The position numbers and the translations under genes are program-made. The notes beneath the pieces were generated by a model. The model made no database searches and was not told the DNA's origin. It saw only the letters and a list, made by a program, of their open reading frames with translations. Shown one piece after another: positions 1 through 8,246 of a stretch of 64,000 nt of DNA. Each line of letters opens with the position of its first letter. Within the stretch, counting starts at the first letter, position 1. Origin of the DNA: DASUBV01 sp036510065. Lineage in GTDB: Bacteria > Actinomycetota > Actinomycetes > Streptosporangiales > Streptosporangiaceae. The DNA lies in contig DATCEO010000154.1 of the NCBI GenBank assembly GCA_036510065.1, positions 8,075 through 72,074 on the forward strand. Direction: 5' to 3'.

Positions 1-333
1 TCGCACAAGGACGGCAGCAGCCTGTGCCCCGTCATCGGCCAGTCAGGTGGCTACCAGCCCGCCCAGCCCGAGCACCCGCACGCCGAACCCGGCGTCCCCG
101 CAGTTCGGCTGGACCCCCCTGCCGCCATGCGCCCGGCGTCACGGGACGAGCCAGCCAGCCGGGCGGCTGGGCCCGGTGACCAGTGCGCAGGGGAGCGCTT
201 TCTGCGGCTCCCGGCCGGGACGGCGGGCGTGCTCGGCCGGCGGTACATGACAGGCCTGATCTCCAGGCTCGGCGACATGCAGCACGAGGGCGTCGCCGGG
301 CGAACCGATCCCGAACCCGAGGCAGGCGCCTGA
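1..333 (+). CDS. C-terminal part of an unidentified element-borne protein (5' end outside window)
   Basis: The frame is open from base 1 to the TGA at 331-333 and has the strong G/C bias at third codon positions typical of real genes here, so it is probably the end of a gene that begins upstream. An internal ATG lies at 127. The visible 110 residues are rich in Pro, Ala and Gly and end in an acidic tail (TDPEPEAGA). I do not recognise a family. The position, upstream of a chain of small element genes on the same strand, suggests it belongs to the same integrated element. Confidence 0.4.
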   Translation, partial: SHKDGSSLCPVIGQSGGYQPAQPEHPHAEPGVPAVRLDPPAAMRPASRDEPASRAAGPGDQCAGERFLRLPAGTAGVLGRRYMTGLISRLGDMQHEGVAGRTDPEPEAGA

Positions 334-417
334 CGAGCGCCACCAGCACCAGGCCGCCGGCGCGGCTGACCTCGGACGACAAGCCAGCCAGGGCGCTCAG
401 AGCAGGAAGGAACTGAC

Positions 418-978
418 ATGGAAGACCAGGAAGCCGGCAGCCGCCGGGACGCGGTAACCAGCGCGGCCAGCGATGCCTACTGGCAGGCGCAGGCGTCCGT
501 GCTGCAGCTCGCCAAAGCCGGAGGCGCCGAGATACGCGAGCGGCCCGTATGGGCGGATTCGGCCATCACGACGCGCTACGCCGAGCCGCTGGCCGGTCTC
601 CGGGCCGCGCAGACCGTGCAGCACGCCGCCGGGCGCGTCGTCGGCGACTACGTGAAGCATGCCCGCGCCGAGGGCATCGGCTGGCGGGAGATCGGCGAGG
701 CGCTCGGCCTGGCCAACGACGGCGAGCGGACCGGCTATGACCTCGCGGTCGCCGGCTACGAGCACGTGACCGGCGAGCCGGACCTATTCCGGGAGCGCAG
801 CTTCTACTACGCATGCCCGGCGTGCGAGCAGGGGATCAGCGACCGCGGCCCGTATGAGAGCCACCCGGAGGACAACGAGCGCGGCCACGGCGATGGCTGC
901 ACCCGGCTGGCCGCCGCCGCCGCGGCCTGGCAGGCGCAGCGGGACGCCGAGGACGCGGAATGGGAGGCCGGCCAGTGA
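418..978 (+). CDS. Hypothetical element protein with HTH-like segment and Cys/His motif
   Basis: This encodes 186 residues with a purine-rich ribosome site (AGGAAGG, about 404-410) before the ATG. The middle region GWREIGEALGL resembles the turn-recognition part of a helix-turn-helix and is preceded by a helix typical of actinobacterial element proteins. The C-terminal half holds CPAC followed by further His and Cys residues (HPEDNERGHGDGC), a possible zinc site. The gene is the first complete one of a chain in which each start overlaps the previous stop. The function is unknown; a DNA-binding accessory role in the integrated element is an inference. Confidence 0.6.
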   Translation: MEDQEAGSRRDAVTSAASDAYWQAQASVLQLAKAGGAEIRERPVWADSAITTRYAEPLAGLRAAQTVQHAAGRVVGDYVKHARAEGIGWREIGEALGLANDGERTGYDLAVAGYEHVTGEPDLFRERSFYYACPACEQGISDRGPYESHPEDNERGHGDGCTRLAAAAAAWQAQRDAEDAEWEAGQ

Positions 979-1487
979 ACGGCCAGCGCGTCAGCGCCAT
1001 GCCAGGCCACCGCGAGGCCGCGGCGGAACCGGCCGTACCCGCCGGCCATGCCGCGACCGGGCCGGCCGATGACGTCCTCCGCGCCGAGCTGCCGGCAGAT
1101 CTGACCTCTGCCCGGCAGGCCCGTGCCGCCGTCCGCCAGGCGCTGGCCGCGTGGGGCATGAACGACCCGTCCGGCGACGCGGAGCTGCTCGCCTCCGAGC
1201 TGGCCGCTAACGCAGCCGAGCACGGTCGCGGGCCGATCAGCCTCGCCCTGCGGCGCCAGGCCGCACAAGACGGCCAGCCCGGAATCGCCTGCGAGGTCAC
1301 CGACACCTCACCGGACCTGCCCCGGCAGCATCAGGCCGGGCCGGAGGAGGAGCGGGGCCGCGGGATGGCGATCGTCACCGCCCTGGCCACCGACGTCGGC
1401 ACCCGGCCCGCCGGCCGCGGCAAGACCACCTGGTTCACCCCCGCCCTGCACGCCGCAGCGGAACCCCAGGCCGAGGCCGGAGCATGA
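975..1487 (+). CDS. HATPase-fold ATP-binding protein (anti-sigma/RsbW-like)
   Basis: This encodes 170 residues if the GTG at 975 is used, which overlaps the previous stop as GTGA. The C-terminal two thirds look like a GHKL ATPase of the RsbW/SpoIIAB kind: an N-box ELLASELAANAAEHG with Glu75 and Asn79, a D-x-S motif near Asp110 (EVTDTSP), and a glycine lid GRGMAIV near residue 130. No histidine-kinase dimerisation domain is present. Stand-alone proteins of this kind are frequent in actinomycete integrative elements and often act as anti-sigma or switch proteins. The partner is unknown. An in-frame ATG lies at 960, inside the preceding gene. Confidence 0.7.
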   Translation: MNGQRVSAMPGHREAAAEPAVPAGHAATGPADDVLRAELPADLTSARQARAAVRQALAAWGMNDPSGDAELLASELAANAAEHGRGPISLALRRQAAQDGQPGIACEVTDTSPDLPRQHQAGPEEERGRGMAIVTALATDVGTRPAGRGKTTWFTPALHAAAEPQAEAGA

Positions 1488-1723
1488 CTACCCGCCCGCC
1501 GGAAGAGGACACCACGATGGTCCGGTCAGCCAGAACCCCGCGACAGCCCGTACCGGAGCGGCAGCCCGCCGGGAGCCGGGCACCGGACTACGTGATCGAG
1601 CTGTGGGCCAGTCCCGAGCTCCGGGCCAGGAACCCCGGACGCCTGTCCCTCGCCGAGGCACTCGAAGTCGGACACGACGCAGCCGGCCTGACCTGGGACC
1701 CCGAGCTTGAGGCCGAGCCGTGA
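1484..1723 (+). CDS. Small element protein, unknown function
   Basis: This encodes 79 residues. The ATG at 1484 overlaps the stop of the ATPase gene (ATGA); a second in-frame ATG at 1517 is also possible. The N-terminus is Arg/Pro-rich and probably disordered. The C-terminus is acidic and contains LSLAEALEVGHDAAGLTW, which may form one or two helices. I recognise no family. The overlap on both sides indicates co-translation with its neighbours in the element. Confidence 0.5.
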   Translation: MTTRPPEEDTTMVRSARTPRQPVPERQPAGSRAPDYVIELWASPELRARNPGRLSLAEALEVGHDAAGLTWDPELEAEP

Positions 1724-1992
1724 CCGCCCGCCGGCCACTGCCGCCAGAGCCGCGCCCCGCGGCCCGGCGCAGCTGTGTACTTACCGACGGCGGCGTCATC
1801 GACCCCATCGCGGCCGAAATCGCCGCCAGCGGATCCCGCCCGGTCGCACTGACCCGCGCTGAGCGGCAACTCGCCGCCGGGCACATCCTGGCGCGGGGCG
1901 GGACGCTCAGTCTCATCTCCAGGCGGCTGCGCGTCAACGGCTCCACCGCCTGGGCACTCGCGGCCCAATACCGCCAGGACGCGGCGCCATGA
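1720..1992 (+). CDS. Small helix-turn-helix-like element protein
   Basis: This encodes 90 residues from a GTG that overlaps the previous TGA. The C-terminal half runs LTRAERQLAAGHILARGG followed by LISRRLRVNGSTAWALAA, a spacing that fits a helix-turn-helix like those in sigma-70 region 4 or response regulators: a helix, a conserved Gly-Gly turn, then a second helix ending in STAW. A DNA-binding regulator of the element is the simplest reading, but no catalytic or named motif is seen. Confidence 0.5.
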   Translation: MTARRPLPPEPRPAARRSCVLTDGGVIDPIAAEIAASGSRPVALTRAERQLAAGHILARGGTLSLISRRLRVNGSTAWALAAQYRQDAAP

Positions 1993-2180
1993 CGGCCTCG
2001 GGCGACCCGGGCCGGATCAGCCGCAAGGAAGGCGCCGCACGCGACGCGCTCGGCATGCCCGCCGGGCATCCCGAGCTGGTTACCTGCAAGCCCGGACGCG
2101 CCGAATGGAAGCAGCTCACAGCCTGGCTCGCAGAAATGTGGCCGAACGACGAGTACCGCGCCATCGTCACCGACGGATGA
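1989..2180 (+). CDS. Small element protein, unknown function
   Basis: This encodes 63 residues, with its ATG overlapping the preceding stop. The protein is mixed-charge with a Trp-rich end (EWKQLTAWLAEMWPNDEYRA). No family is recognised. It closes the overlapping gene chain; the next gene (excisionase) starts 45 nt later behind its own strong ribosome site, so the excisionase-integrase pair is probably translated independently. Confidence 0.45.
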   Translation: MTASGDPGRISRKEGAARDALGMPAGHPELVTCKPGRAEWKQLTAWLAEMWPNDEYRAIVTDG

Positions 2181-2225
2181 CGCCAGAACCAGCCGTGATC
2201 GGAACAAAAGGCAGGAGGTGACTCC

Positions 2226-2471
2226 GTGAGCGTAGTGACGGCAGCACCGGACGAGTCCGAGCCAGCAGGCTTGCTGCTAACTGTGGAGGAGGCGGCCCAT
2301 CGGCTCAGGATTGGCCGCACGCTCATCTACCAGCTGATCTCATCCGGCGAATTGGAGTCGGTCAAGGTAGGTCGGCTGCGCCGGGTCCCGGCGGATTGCC
2401 TGCCCGAGTACGTGGCAGTGTTGCGCGGTACGCGAGGCTCGGAAGCCGCCGATGGCAACAGTGCCGCCTGA
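2226..2471 (+). CDS. xis: Excisionase (Xis), MerR-like HTH
   Basis: This encodes 81 residues from a GTG preceded by a near-perfect ribosome site (GGAGGTGA, 2215-2222). It contains the excisionase/MerR-like HTH_17 domain: LLTVEEAAHRLRIGRTLIYQ, then LISSGELESVKVGRLRRVP, where the second part is the wing that contacts DNA. Proteins of this family bend the attachment site and bias integrase towards excision. Its 3' end overlaps the integrase start by 20 nt, the usual coupling of xis and int in actinomycete AICEs and phages. Confidence 0.85.
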   Translation: MSVVTAAPDESEPAGLLLTVEEAAHRLRIGRTLIYQLISSGELESVKVGRLRRVPADCLPEYVAVLRGTRGSEAADGNSAA

Positions 2472-3900
2472 GGACGGCGCGCCGGATCAGCAAAGGAGCC
2501 GGGGCGCCAACTTCCGGTCCTCGATTTACCGAAACAAGGAGGGCTGGCACGGCCGGGTCACGATGGGTGTACGCGACGACGGACGGCCCGACCGCCGCCA
2601 TGTGCGGGGAGCCAGCCGGGCCGAAGTAGCGCTCAAAGTCCGTGCCCTCGAGCGAGCGCGGGAGAGCGGCACGGCCCGGGCGGCCGGCCAGCGCTGGACC
2701 GTGGCCAGCTGGCTTAATTACTGGATCACCAATATCGCGGCCCCGCCGCACATAGCGGAGAACACGCACGCCGGGTATCGCGTCGACGTCAGGAAGCACA
2801 TTGTTCCCGGGCTCGGGGCTCACCGCCTGGAGAAGCTCACGCCTGAGCATGTGGAGCGGTTCTACGCCAAGCTACGGCGCGAAGGTCTGGCCCCTGGCGG
2901 CGTCCACCACGTGCACCGGACTCTTCGGGCAGCCCTCAACGAGGCCGTCAGGCGGTCTCATCTGACGCGCAACCCGGTGCTGTTCGCGAAATCGCCGCCG
3001 CTGACGGAGACGGAAGTCGAGCCTTATGACGTCGAGGAGATCCAGCAGCTGCTGAAGGTGGCCAGCGAGCGCCGCAACAGCGCCCGGTGGGCGGTCGCAC
3101 TGGCGCTTGGTCTGCGGCAGGGCGAGGCGCTCGGGCTGCGCTGGGAGGACGTCGACTTGGACGTCGGCGTGCTGCGCATCCGCCGCTCGCGGCAGCGGCC
3201 GAAGTATGCGCACGGCTGTGATGGCACCTGCGGTCAGATGCCTGGGTACTGCCCGCAGCGCGTGAATACCCGGCTCGCTGCCGGGGGAGTCAAGTCCAAG
3301 GCGGGCCGCCGCATGATCGGCCTGCCGCCTCAGCTCGTCGCGCTGCTCCGCGCCCACCAGGCCGAGCAGGAGCGGGAACAGGCAACAGGGCGGCAGCTCT
3401 GGCATGACGAGGGCTGGGTGTTCGCCAGCCCGGCTGGTAAGCCGCTGATCCCGAACACCGATTACCACGCCTGGAAGCGGCTGTTGAAGGATGCCGGACT
3501 ACGCGAGAGCCGGCTGCATGACGCCAGGCACACGGCCGCGACGGTCCTGCTCATCCTCGGCGTCCCGGTGCGAACCGTCATGTCGATCATGGGCTGGTCG
3601 AGTGCGGAGATGGCGGCCCGGTACCAGCACGTCACAGACGCAATCCGTCAGGACGTCGCCAGGCAAGTCGACGGCCTGATCTGGCAGGCGCCCGGCGCCG
3701 CTACCGACGCGGCCATCGTGACCGTCAGCCGTGGCTCTCTGGTCGCAATCCTCCGGCTGGCCGAGCTCGGCCTGGCGCATGGCGACAGCACCGCCGTAGC
3801 CGGCTCGCGCGATGCCATCGAGCACATCCGCGCCGTCCTCGTCGGCTCCCAACGACCCGGTACGGGCAGCGGACCGACGAGCATGGGAGAAACGAAATGA
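2452..3900 (+). CDS. int: Tyrosine site-specific integrase
   Basis: This encodes 482 residues. An N-terminal arm-type DNA-binding segment (about 20-70) is followed by a SAM-like core-binding domain (about 80-175) and a C-terminal catalytic domain. The tyrosine-recombinase residues are all visible: Arg222 in LRQGEALGLRW, Lys283 in the KSKAG turn, His356 and Arg359 in LHDARH, Trp382 in MGW and Tyr391 in RYQHV. A Cys-containing loop (HGCDGTCG ... YCP, Cys256/260/267) interrupts the catalytic domain, as in many actinobacterial integrases. About 80 residues follow the Tyr, longer than usual. The gene ends 72 bp from the 3' end of tRNA-Ser, so that tRNA is the probable attachment site. Confidence 0.93.
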   Translation: MATVPPEDGAPDQQRSRGANFRSSIYRNKEGWHGRVTMGVRDDGRPDRRHVRGASRAEVALKVRALERARESGTARAAGQRWTVASWLNYWITNIAAPPHIAENTHAGYRVDVRKHIVPGLGAHRLEKLTPEHVERFYAKLRREGLAPGGVHHVHRTLRAALNEAVRRSHLTRNPVLFAKSPPLTETEVEPYDVEEIQQLLKVASERRNSARWAVALALGLRQGEALGLRWEDVDLDVGVLRIRRSRQRPKYAHGCDGTCGQMPGYCPQRVNTRLAAGGVKSKAGRRMIGLPPQLVALLRAHQAEQEREQATGRQLWHDEGWVFASPAGKPLIPNTDYHAWKRLLKDAGLRESRLHDARHTAATVLLILGVPVRTVMSIMGWSSAEMAARYQHVTDAIRQDVARQVDGLIWQAPGAATDAAIVTVSRGSLVAILRLAELGLAHGDSTAVAGSRDAIEHIRAVLVGSQRPGTGSGPTSMGETK

Positions 3901-3972
3901 GACCAGATTTGAGACCGGAGGCCGTCCGGCGATCGCGCGAAATCAGCGGCCGTGACGTTTCCGCAGCTCAGA

Positions 3973-4060
3973 TGGCGGAGGATAAGAGATTCGAACTCTT
4001 GAGGGGTTGCCCCCAACACGCTTTCCAAGCGTGCGCCCTAGGCCACTAGGCGAATCCTCC
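3973..4060 (-). tRNA. tRNA-Ser (anticodon GGA), 3' CCA encoded
   Basis: On the minus strand the sequence folds as a class II tRNA. The acceptor stem GGAGGAT pairs with ATCCTCC. The anticodon stem-loop carries TTGGAAA (anticodon GGA, reading UCC), there is a long variable arm with a G-run/C-run stem, and the T-loop is TTCGAAT. CCA is encoded at 3973-3975. The 3' end faces the integrase gene, and the tRNA is complete, as expected when integration restores the 3' half from the element. Confidence 0.95.
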
Positions 4061-4208
4061 GCCGGTAAGCCTACCGACTCCTGGCCGTGTCCTCGCCACG
4101 AACCAGCCTGAACCGGCCCGCGGCTGGCCGGGGGCCGCTGACCAGCCAGTAGGGACCGACACCGGGATAGCTGGCTCCGGCGGTCCCCGGGCCTGGCTAG
4201 ACTGGCCG

Positions 4209-4301
4209 GCAGACCCCTCGCACGGCGTTTATCCCGCCAACCCCCCCAGGGCCGGAAGGCAGCAAGGGTACGCGGGCTCTGACGGGTGTGCGGGGGGTCC
4301 T
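4209..4301 (+). ncRNA. ffs: Signal recognition particle RNA (small bacterial 4.5S type)
   Basis: The region holds the SRP RNA apical signature GGCCGGAAGGCAGCAAGG, which forms the asymmetric and symmetric loops that bind Ffh. The flanks GACCCCTCGCAC and GTGTGCGGGGGGTC pair to close a single long hairpin, and a short T-run follows (CCTTTT). Its position directly upstream of dnaX matches other actinobacteria. It pairs with Ffh to target nascent membrane and secreted proteins. Confidence 0.9.
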
Positions 4302-4328
4302 TTTACCCCTCCCGGCGAGGATGAGGTC

Positions 4329-6437
4329 ATGACAGGCGACGCCCCCAGTCCCGGTCAGGGTCCTGGCCCCGCGGACCAGCTGCGGCAGGCGGCTCCGGCC
4401 GCGCCGCTGGCGCTGTACCGCAGGTACCGTCCGGCGAGCTTTGCCGAGGTCAAAGGCCAGGATCACGTCACCGAGCCGCTCCGCCAGGCCCTGCGCAACG
4501 GGCGCATTAACCACGCCTACCTGTTCAGCGGGCCGCGCGGCTGCGGGAAGACCTCCAGCGCCCGGATCCTGGCCCGCTCGCTGAACTGCGAGCAGGGACC
4601 GACACCGGATCCCTGCGGCGTCTGCGAGTCCTGCGTGGCGCTGGCGCCGACCGGGCCGGGCAGCATCGACGTCATCGAGATCGACGCGGCGTCCCACGGC
4701 GGTGTCGACGATGCCAGGGACCTGCGCGAGCGGGCGTTCTACGCGCCGGTCGCCGGGCGGTTCAAGATCTACATCATCGACGAGGCGCACATGGTGACCA
4801 GGGAGGGCTTCAATGCCCTGCTCAAGCTGGTCGAGGAGCCGCCGCCGCACCTGAAGTTCGTGTTCGCCACGACCGAGCCGGAGAAGGTCATCGCGACCAT
4901 CCGCTCCCGGACCCACCATTACCCGTTCCGCCTGGTGCCGCCCGCGGTCCTGCGGGAGCTGCTGGAGCAGATCCTGGCCAGCGAGGCGATCGCCTACGAG
5001 CCCGCCGTCCTCCCGGTCGTGATCCGGGCCGGCGCCGGCTCGGTCCGGGACTCGCTCTCGGTGCTGGACCAGCTCATCGCGGGCTCCGACGAGTCCGGCC
5101 TGACCTATGCGCGCGCAGTCGCTCTCCTCGGCTACACCGACGACCGCCTGCTGGACGAGGTGGCGCAGGCCTTCGCGGCGCGGGATGGCGCGGCGGTCTT
5201 CCGCGCCATCGACCGGGTGGTGGAGGGCGGCCACGACCCGCGCCGGTTCGCCGCCGACCTGCTCGACCGGCTGCGCGACCTCATCGTGCTCGCGGCGGTC
5301 CCTGAGGCGGTATCGACCGGGCTCCTCGACGTGCCCGCCGACCGGGCGGAGGGACTGGCGGCGCAGGCCGCCGCCTTCGGGCAGGCCGACCTCACCAGGG
5401 CGGCGGAGATCATCAGCGCCGGCCTGATCGAGATGAGAGGCGCGACCTCGCCGCGCCTGCTGCTGGAGCTGATGTGCGCGCAGGTGCTGGTCCCGGCGCC
5501 CGGCTCGGGCGGGGACTCCGACCTGCGCAGCCGCCTGGAACGCCTGGAGCGACGGCTGGAAACGGCCCAGTCGCCCGGCGCAGCGGTGAACCGCACGGCC
5601 CCGTCCGCAGCACCGGACCCGGCCAGGCAGCCAGTCCCGCCCGCGCCCGGCCCGCCGGCTGCGGCCGCGCCGCCAGCCCCCCCAGCGCCAGCCCCCCCTG
5701 CGCCTGTCCAGCCGGCGTCGGCCGGCGGCGGTCAGCGAGCCGGGTCGGTCGACGCCAGCCTGCTGCGCGACCGCTGGCCCGATGTCCTGGAGGCCGTGCG
5801 CGGCGAGCGCAAGGTGGCCTGGATGCTGCTGACCAACGCGACGGTGGAGTCGCTGGCCGACGGCGTCCTGACCATGGAGTTCGCCCGAGAGGGTGACGCG
5901 AAGGGGTTCGTGAGCAGCGGCTGCGGCGAGGTTCTGGGCGGCGTCCTGACGTCCATGTTCGGGATCTCCCCGCAGCTGAAGACGTCGGCGCGGACAGCGG
6001 GCGCCGCACCGGGCGGCCCGCGGGCGACCTCCGGACCCGGGCGCCAGGGCCAGGGTAGCGCCAGCGCGCCGGGCGGCCGCGGCGCGGCGTCCGGGTCGGG
6101 CGGCCCTGGCGCGCCCCGCGGCGCCGCCGGGGCCGGTGACGGCTCCGCGCCTGGCCGGGCGGCACCGCCGCCATCCGGGGACGACGCGCAGGCAGGCTGG
6201 AGCGAGCCGCCGCCCGCGTGGGACGACCCCGGGGCGGGCTGGGATGACCCGCGCGACGATGACCCCGAGGACGCCGGGCCGCCTGCCGCGCCGGCCCCAG
6301 CCCAGAGCTCCGGGCCGGCCTCCGGGGCGGCAGCGCCCGTCAGGGCCCAGCCGCCCGCGAGCCGGGCCCTGACGGCCATGGACCTCATCGAGCGCGAGCT
6401 TGGCGGCCGGCTCATCGAGGATGTCGGCGACGCCTAG
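4329..6437 (+). CDS. dnaX: DNA polymerase III subunits gamma/tau (clamp loader)
   Basis: This encodes 702 residues of the ATPase of the replicative clamp loader. Visible motifs are the N-terminal YRRYRPASF, Walker A GPRGCGKT (68-75), a zinc module with Cys87/96/99/102, and Walker B/DEAH at 151-154. The sensor region IRSRTHHYPFR has Thr where many bacteria have Cys in the SRC motif. After about residue 420 there is a Pro/Ala linker, a conserved tau-like region (about 475-555, LLRDRWPDVLEAV), then a low-complexity acidic and Trp-containing tail. A GAGG ribosome site precedes the ATG. The gene follows the SRP RNA and precedes ybaB-recR, the standard recombination/replication cluster. Confidence 0.96.
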   Translation: MTGDAPSPGQGPGPADQLRQAAPAAPLALYRRYRPASFAEVKGQDHVTEPLRQALRNGRINHAYLFSGPRGCGKTSSARILARSLNCEQGPTPDPCGVCESCVALAPTGPGSIDVIEIDAASHGGVDDARDLRERAFYAPVAGRFKIYIIDEAHMVTREGFNALLKLVEEPPPHLKFVFATTEPEKVIATIRSRTHHYPFRLVPPAVLRELLEQILASEAIAYEPAVLPVVIRAGAGSVRDSLSVLDQLIAGSDESGLTYARAVALLGYTDDRLLDEVAQAFAARDGAAVFRAIDRVVEGGHDPRRFAADLLDRLRDLIVLAAVPEAVSTGLLDVPADRAEGLAAQAAAFGQADLTRAAEIISAGLIEMRGATSPRLLLELMCAQVLVPAPGSGGDSDLRSRLERLERRLETAQSPGAAVNRTAPSAAPDPARQPVPPAPGPPAAAAPPAPPAPAPPAPVQPASAGGGQRAGSVDASLLRDRWPDVLEAVRGERKVAWMLLTNATVESLADGVLTMEFAREGDAKGFVSSGCGEVLGGVLTSMFGISPQLKTSARTAGAAPGGPRATSGPGRQGQGSASAPGGRGAASGSGGPGAPRGAAGAGDGSAPGRAAPPPSGDDAQAGWSEPPPAWDDPGAGWDDPRDDDPEDAGPPAAPAPAQSSGPASGAAAPVRAQPPASRALTAMDLIERELGGRLIEDVGDA

Positions 6438-6579
6438 CGGCCGCGCGATGCCTGACGGCCGGACAGGCCGTAGGCTCGTAGTGACAGGGAATCGCGGCCG
6501 CCCATGGCCTGGCGCGGGCGCGATCGGTAACTTAGCGGTCACCCCCGCAACCGAGGGTGCCAGACGGTTTGGGGGCATC

Positions 6580-6975
6580 GTGGAGCCTGGCGGTCAGCTG
6601 GACATGCAGCAACTGCTCGCGGCGGCGGCGGAGATGCAGAGCCAGCTCATGAACGCCCAGCAGGAGCTGGCTGACGCGGCGGTCGAGGGAACGGCCGGCG
6701 GCGGCCTGGTCAAGGCCGTCGTCAGCGGCCAGGGTGAGCTCCTGGACCTGGTCATCGCCCCGGAAGCCATCGATCCGTCCGATCCGGCCGAGACGGCGCA
6801 GACCCTGGCCGACCTGGTGCTCGCCGCGATCCGGGACGCCTCGCGGGCGGCCGCCGAGCTGCAGCAGGAGGCGATGGGTCCCCTCGCCTCCGGCTTCGGC
6901 GGGGGCGGGCTGCCGGGACTGCCAGGCATGCCGGGACCGGGCGAGCTGCCGGGCAGCTTGCCCGGCGAGCAGTAG
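6580..6975 (+). CDS. YbaB/EbfC family nucleoid-associated protein
   Basis: This encodes 131 residues. The GTG at 6580 is chosen because the resulting N-terminus (VEPGGQLDMQQLLAAA) matches the usual Pro-Gly-Gly start of actinobacterial homologues; the ATG at 6604 is the alternative. The core has an N-terminal coiled helix (MQQLLAAAAEMQSQLMNAQ), the conserved GGGLVKAVVSGQGEL strand region and DPAETAQTLADLVLAAI. The tail is Gly/Pro-rich (GLPGLPGMPGPGELPG). The protein is a small dimeric DNA-binding clamp encoded between dnaX and recR, as in most bacteria. Confidence 0.92.
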   Translation: MEPGGQLDMQQLLAAAAEMQSQLMNAQQELADAAVEGTAGGGLVKAVVSGQGELLDLVIAPEAIDPSDPAETAQTLADLVLAAIRDASRAAAELQQEAMGPLASGFGGGGLPGLPGMPGPGELPGSLPGEQ

Positions 6976-6986
6976 AAGGCTCGCCG

Positions 6987-7586
6987 GTGTACGAGGGCGT
7001 TGTTCAGGACCTCATCGACGAGCTGGGCACGCTGCCCGGCGTCGGGCCCAAGGGTGCCCAGCGCATCGCGTTCTTCCTGCTGGCGTCCGATCCGGCCGAC
7101 GTACGGCGGCTCTCGTCGGTGCTGCTCGAGGTGATCGAGCGGGTCAAGTTCTGCCGCACCTGCGGCAACGTGGCCGAGGAGGATGAGTGCCGGATCTGCC
7201 GCGATCAGCGCCGCGACCCGTCGCTTATCTGCGTGGTCGAGGAACCCAAGGACGTCGCGGCCATTGAGAAGATCCGCGAGTACCGGGGTCGCTACCATGT
7301 GCTAGGTGGCGCGATCAGCCCGATCGACGGGGTCGGCCCCGATGACCTGCGCATCAAGGAGCTGATGACCAGGCTCGGCGACGGAACCGTCACCGAGCTG
7401 ATTCTGGCCACGGACCCCAACCTGGAGGGCGAGGCGACCGCGGCGTACCTGGCCCGGCTCCTCAAGCCCATGGGCCTGCGGGTGACCAGGCCCGCCAGCG
7501 GACTGCCGGTGGGCGGCGAACTTGAGTACGCCGACGAGGTAACCCTCGGGCGTGCCTTCGAAGGACGGAGGCTGCTGGATGTCTAG
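6987..7586 (+). CDS. recR: Recombination mediator RecR
   Basis: This encodes 199 residues from a GTG 11 nt after ybaB. It shows the helix-hairpin-helix ELGTLPGVGPKGAQRIAF, the four-Cys zinc finger CRTCGNVAEEDECRIC, and the Toprim domain (ICVVEEPKDVAAIEKI ... DPNLEGEATAAYLA). RecR with RecO loads RecA on gapped DNA. Its length equals the family norm. Confidence 0.96.
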   Translation: MYEGVVQDLIDELGTLPGVGPKGAQRIAFFLLASDPADVRRLSSVLLEVIERVKFCRTCGNVAEEDECRICRDQRRDPSLICVVEEPKDVAAIEKIREYRGRYHVLGGAISPIDGVGPDDLRIKELMTRLGDGTVTELILATDPNLEGEATAAYLARLLKPMGLRVTRPASGLPVGGELEYADEVTLGRAFEGRRLLDV

Positions 7587-8169
7587 CCCGCAGCGGCCAG
7601 GGCAGCCGGGCGAGGAGTGGCGGCCCTTGGCCGACCGGATCGCCCAGCATGCCCGCGATTTCCTGGACGGGATCGCAGCGGTAGCCCGCGGCGAGAGCGG
7701 AAACGAGACGGTTCCCCTGCTGCTGCTGGAAGTCGCGCAGGTCATGCTGGCGGGCGCGCAGCTGGGAGCGAGCGAGGACGTGATCGCCGTCGGCAACCAG
7801 GAGCCGGACGTCAGCGCCGACCCGGATCTGGACGCGCTGCGGACCGGGCTGGCCGCACGGCTGCCGACCGACGACTACGTGGAGATCTTCGACCCGTACT
7901 CGGCCGACACCCGCGCCACCGCCTTCCGCCTGTCGGACGACCTGGCGGCGGTCGCCGCCGACCTCATCCACGGACTGAAGCACTACGAGGCGGGTCGCGC
8001 CGCCGAGGCACTGTGGTGGTGGCAGTACTCCTACGTCAACCACTGGGGGACGCACGGCGGCGCCGCGCTGCGGGCGCTGCACTCCGTCGTGGCGCACGCC
8101 CGGCTGGACGTGACCGAGCTGGATGTTACGGGCCTGGACGTGACCGAGGGGCAGCACGCGGCGAGCTAG
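7579..8169 (+). CDS. DUF5063 domain-containing protein
   Basis: This encodes 196 residues. The ATG overlaps the last codons of recR, indicating translational coupling. The protein is acidic and largely helical, with the conserved blocks DYVEIFDPYS and a Trp/Tyr-rich segment EALWWWQYSYVNHWG that match the actinobacterial DUF5063 family normally found after recR. The C-terminus carries a short repeat (LDVTELDVTGLDVTEG). The biochemical role is unknown. Confidence 0.8.
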   Translation: MSSPQRPGQPGEEWRPLADRIAQHARDFLDGIAAVARGESGNETVPLLLLEVAQVMLAGAQLGASEDVIAVGNQEPDVSADPDLDALRTGLAARLPTDDYVEIFDPYSADTRATAFRLSDDLAAVAADLIHGLKHYEAGRAAEALWWWQYSYVNHWGTHGGAALRALHSVVAHARLDVTELDVTGLDVTEGQHAAS

Positions 8170-8246
8170 CCAGCCCTCATCCTAGGTAGACTCAGGGCTG
8201 CCCGCCGTCAGCAGCAGACCCGGACCGGGGAGGTGGAGGCCCGCCC

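Noticed and set aside
4197..6578. 793-codon open frame on the minus strand opposite dnaX
   Set aside because: It is a complement-frame artefact of GC-rich codon bias; the protein is low-complexity Arg/Gly/Ala with no domain, and it lies over a certain gene.
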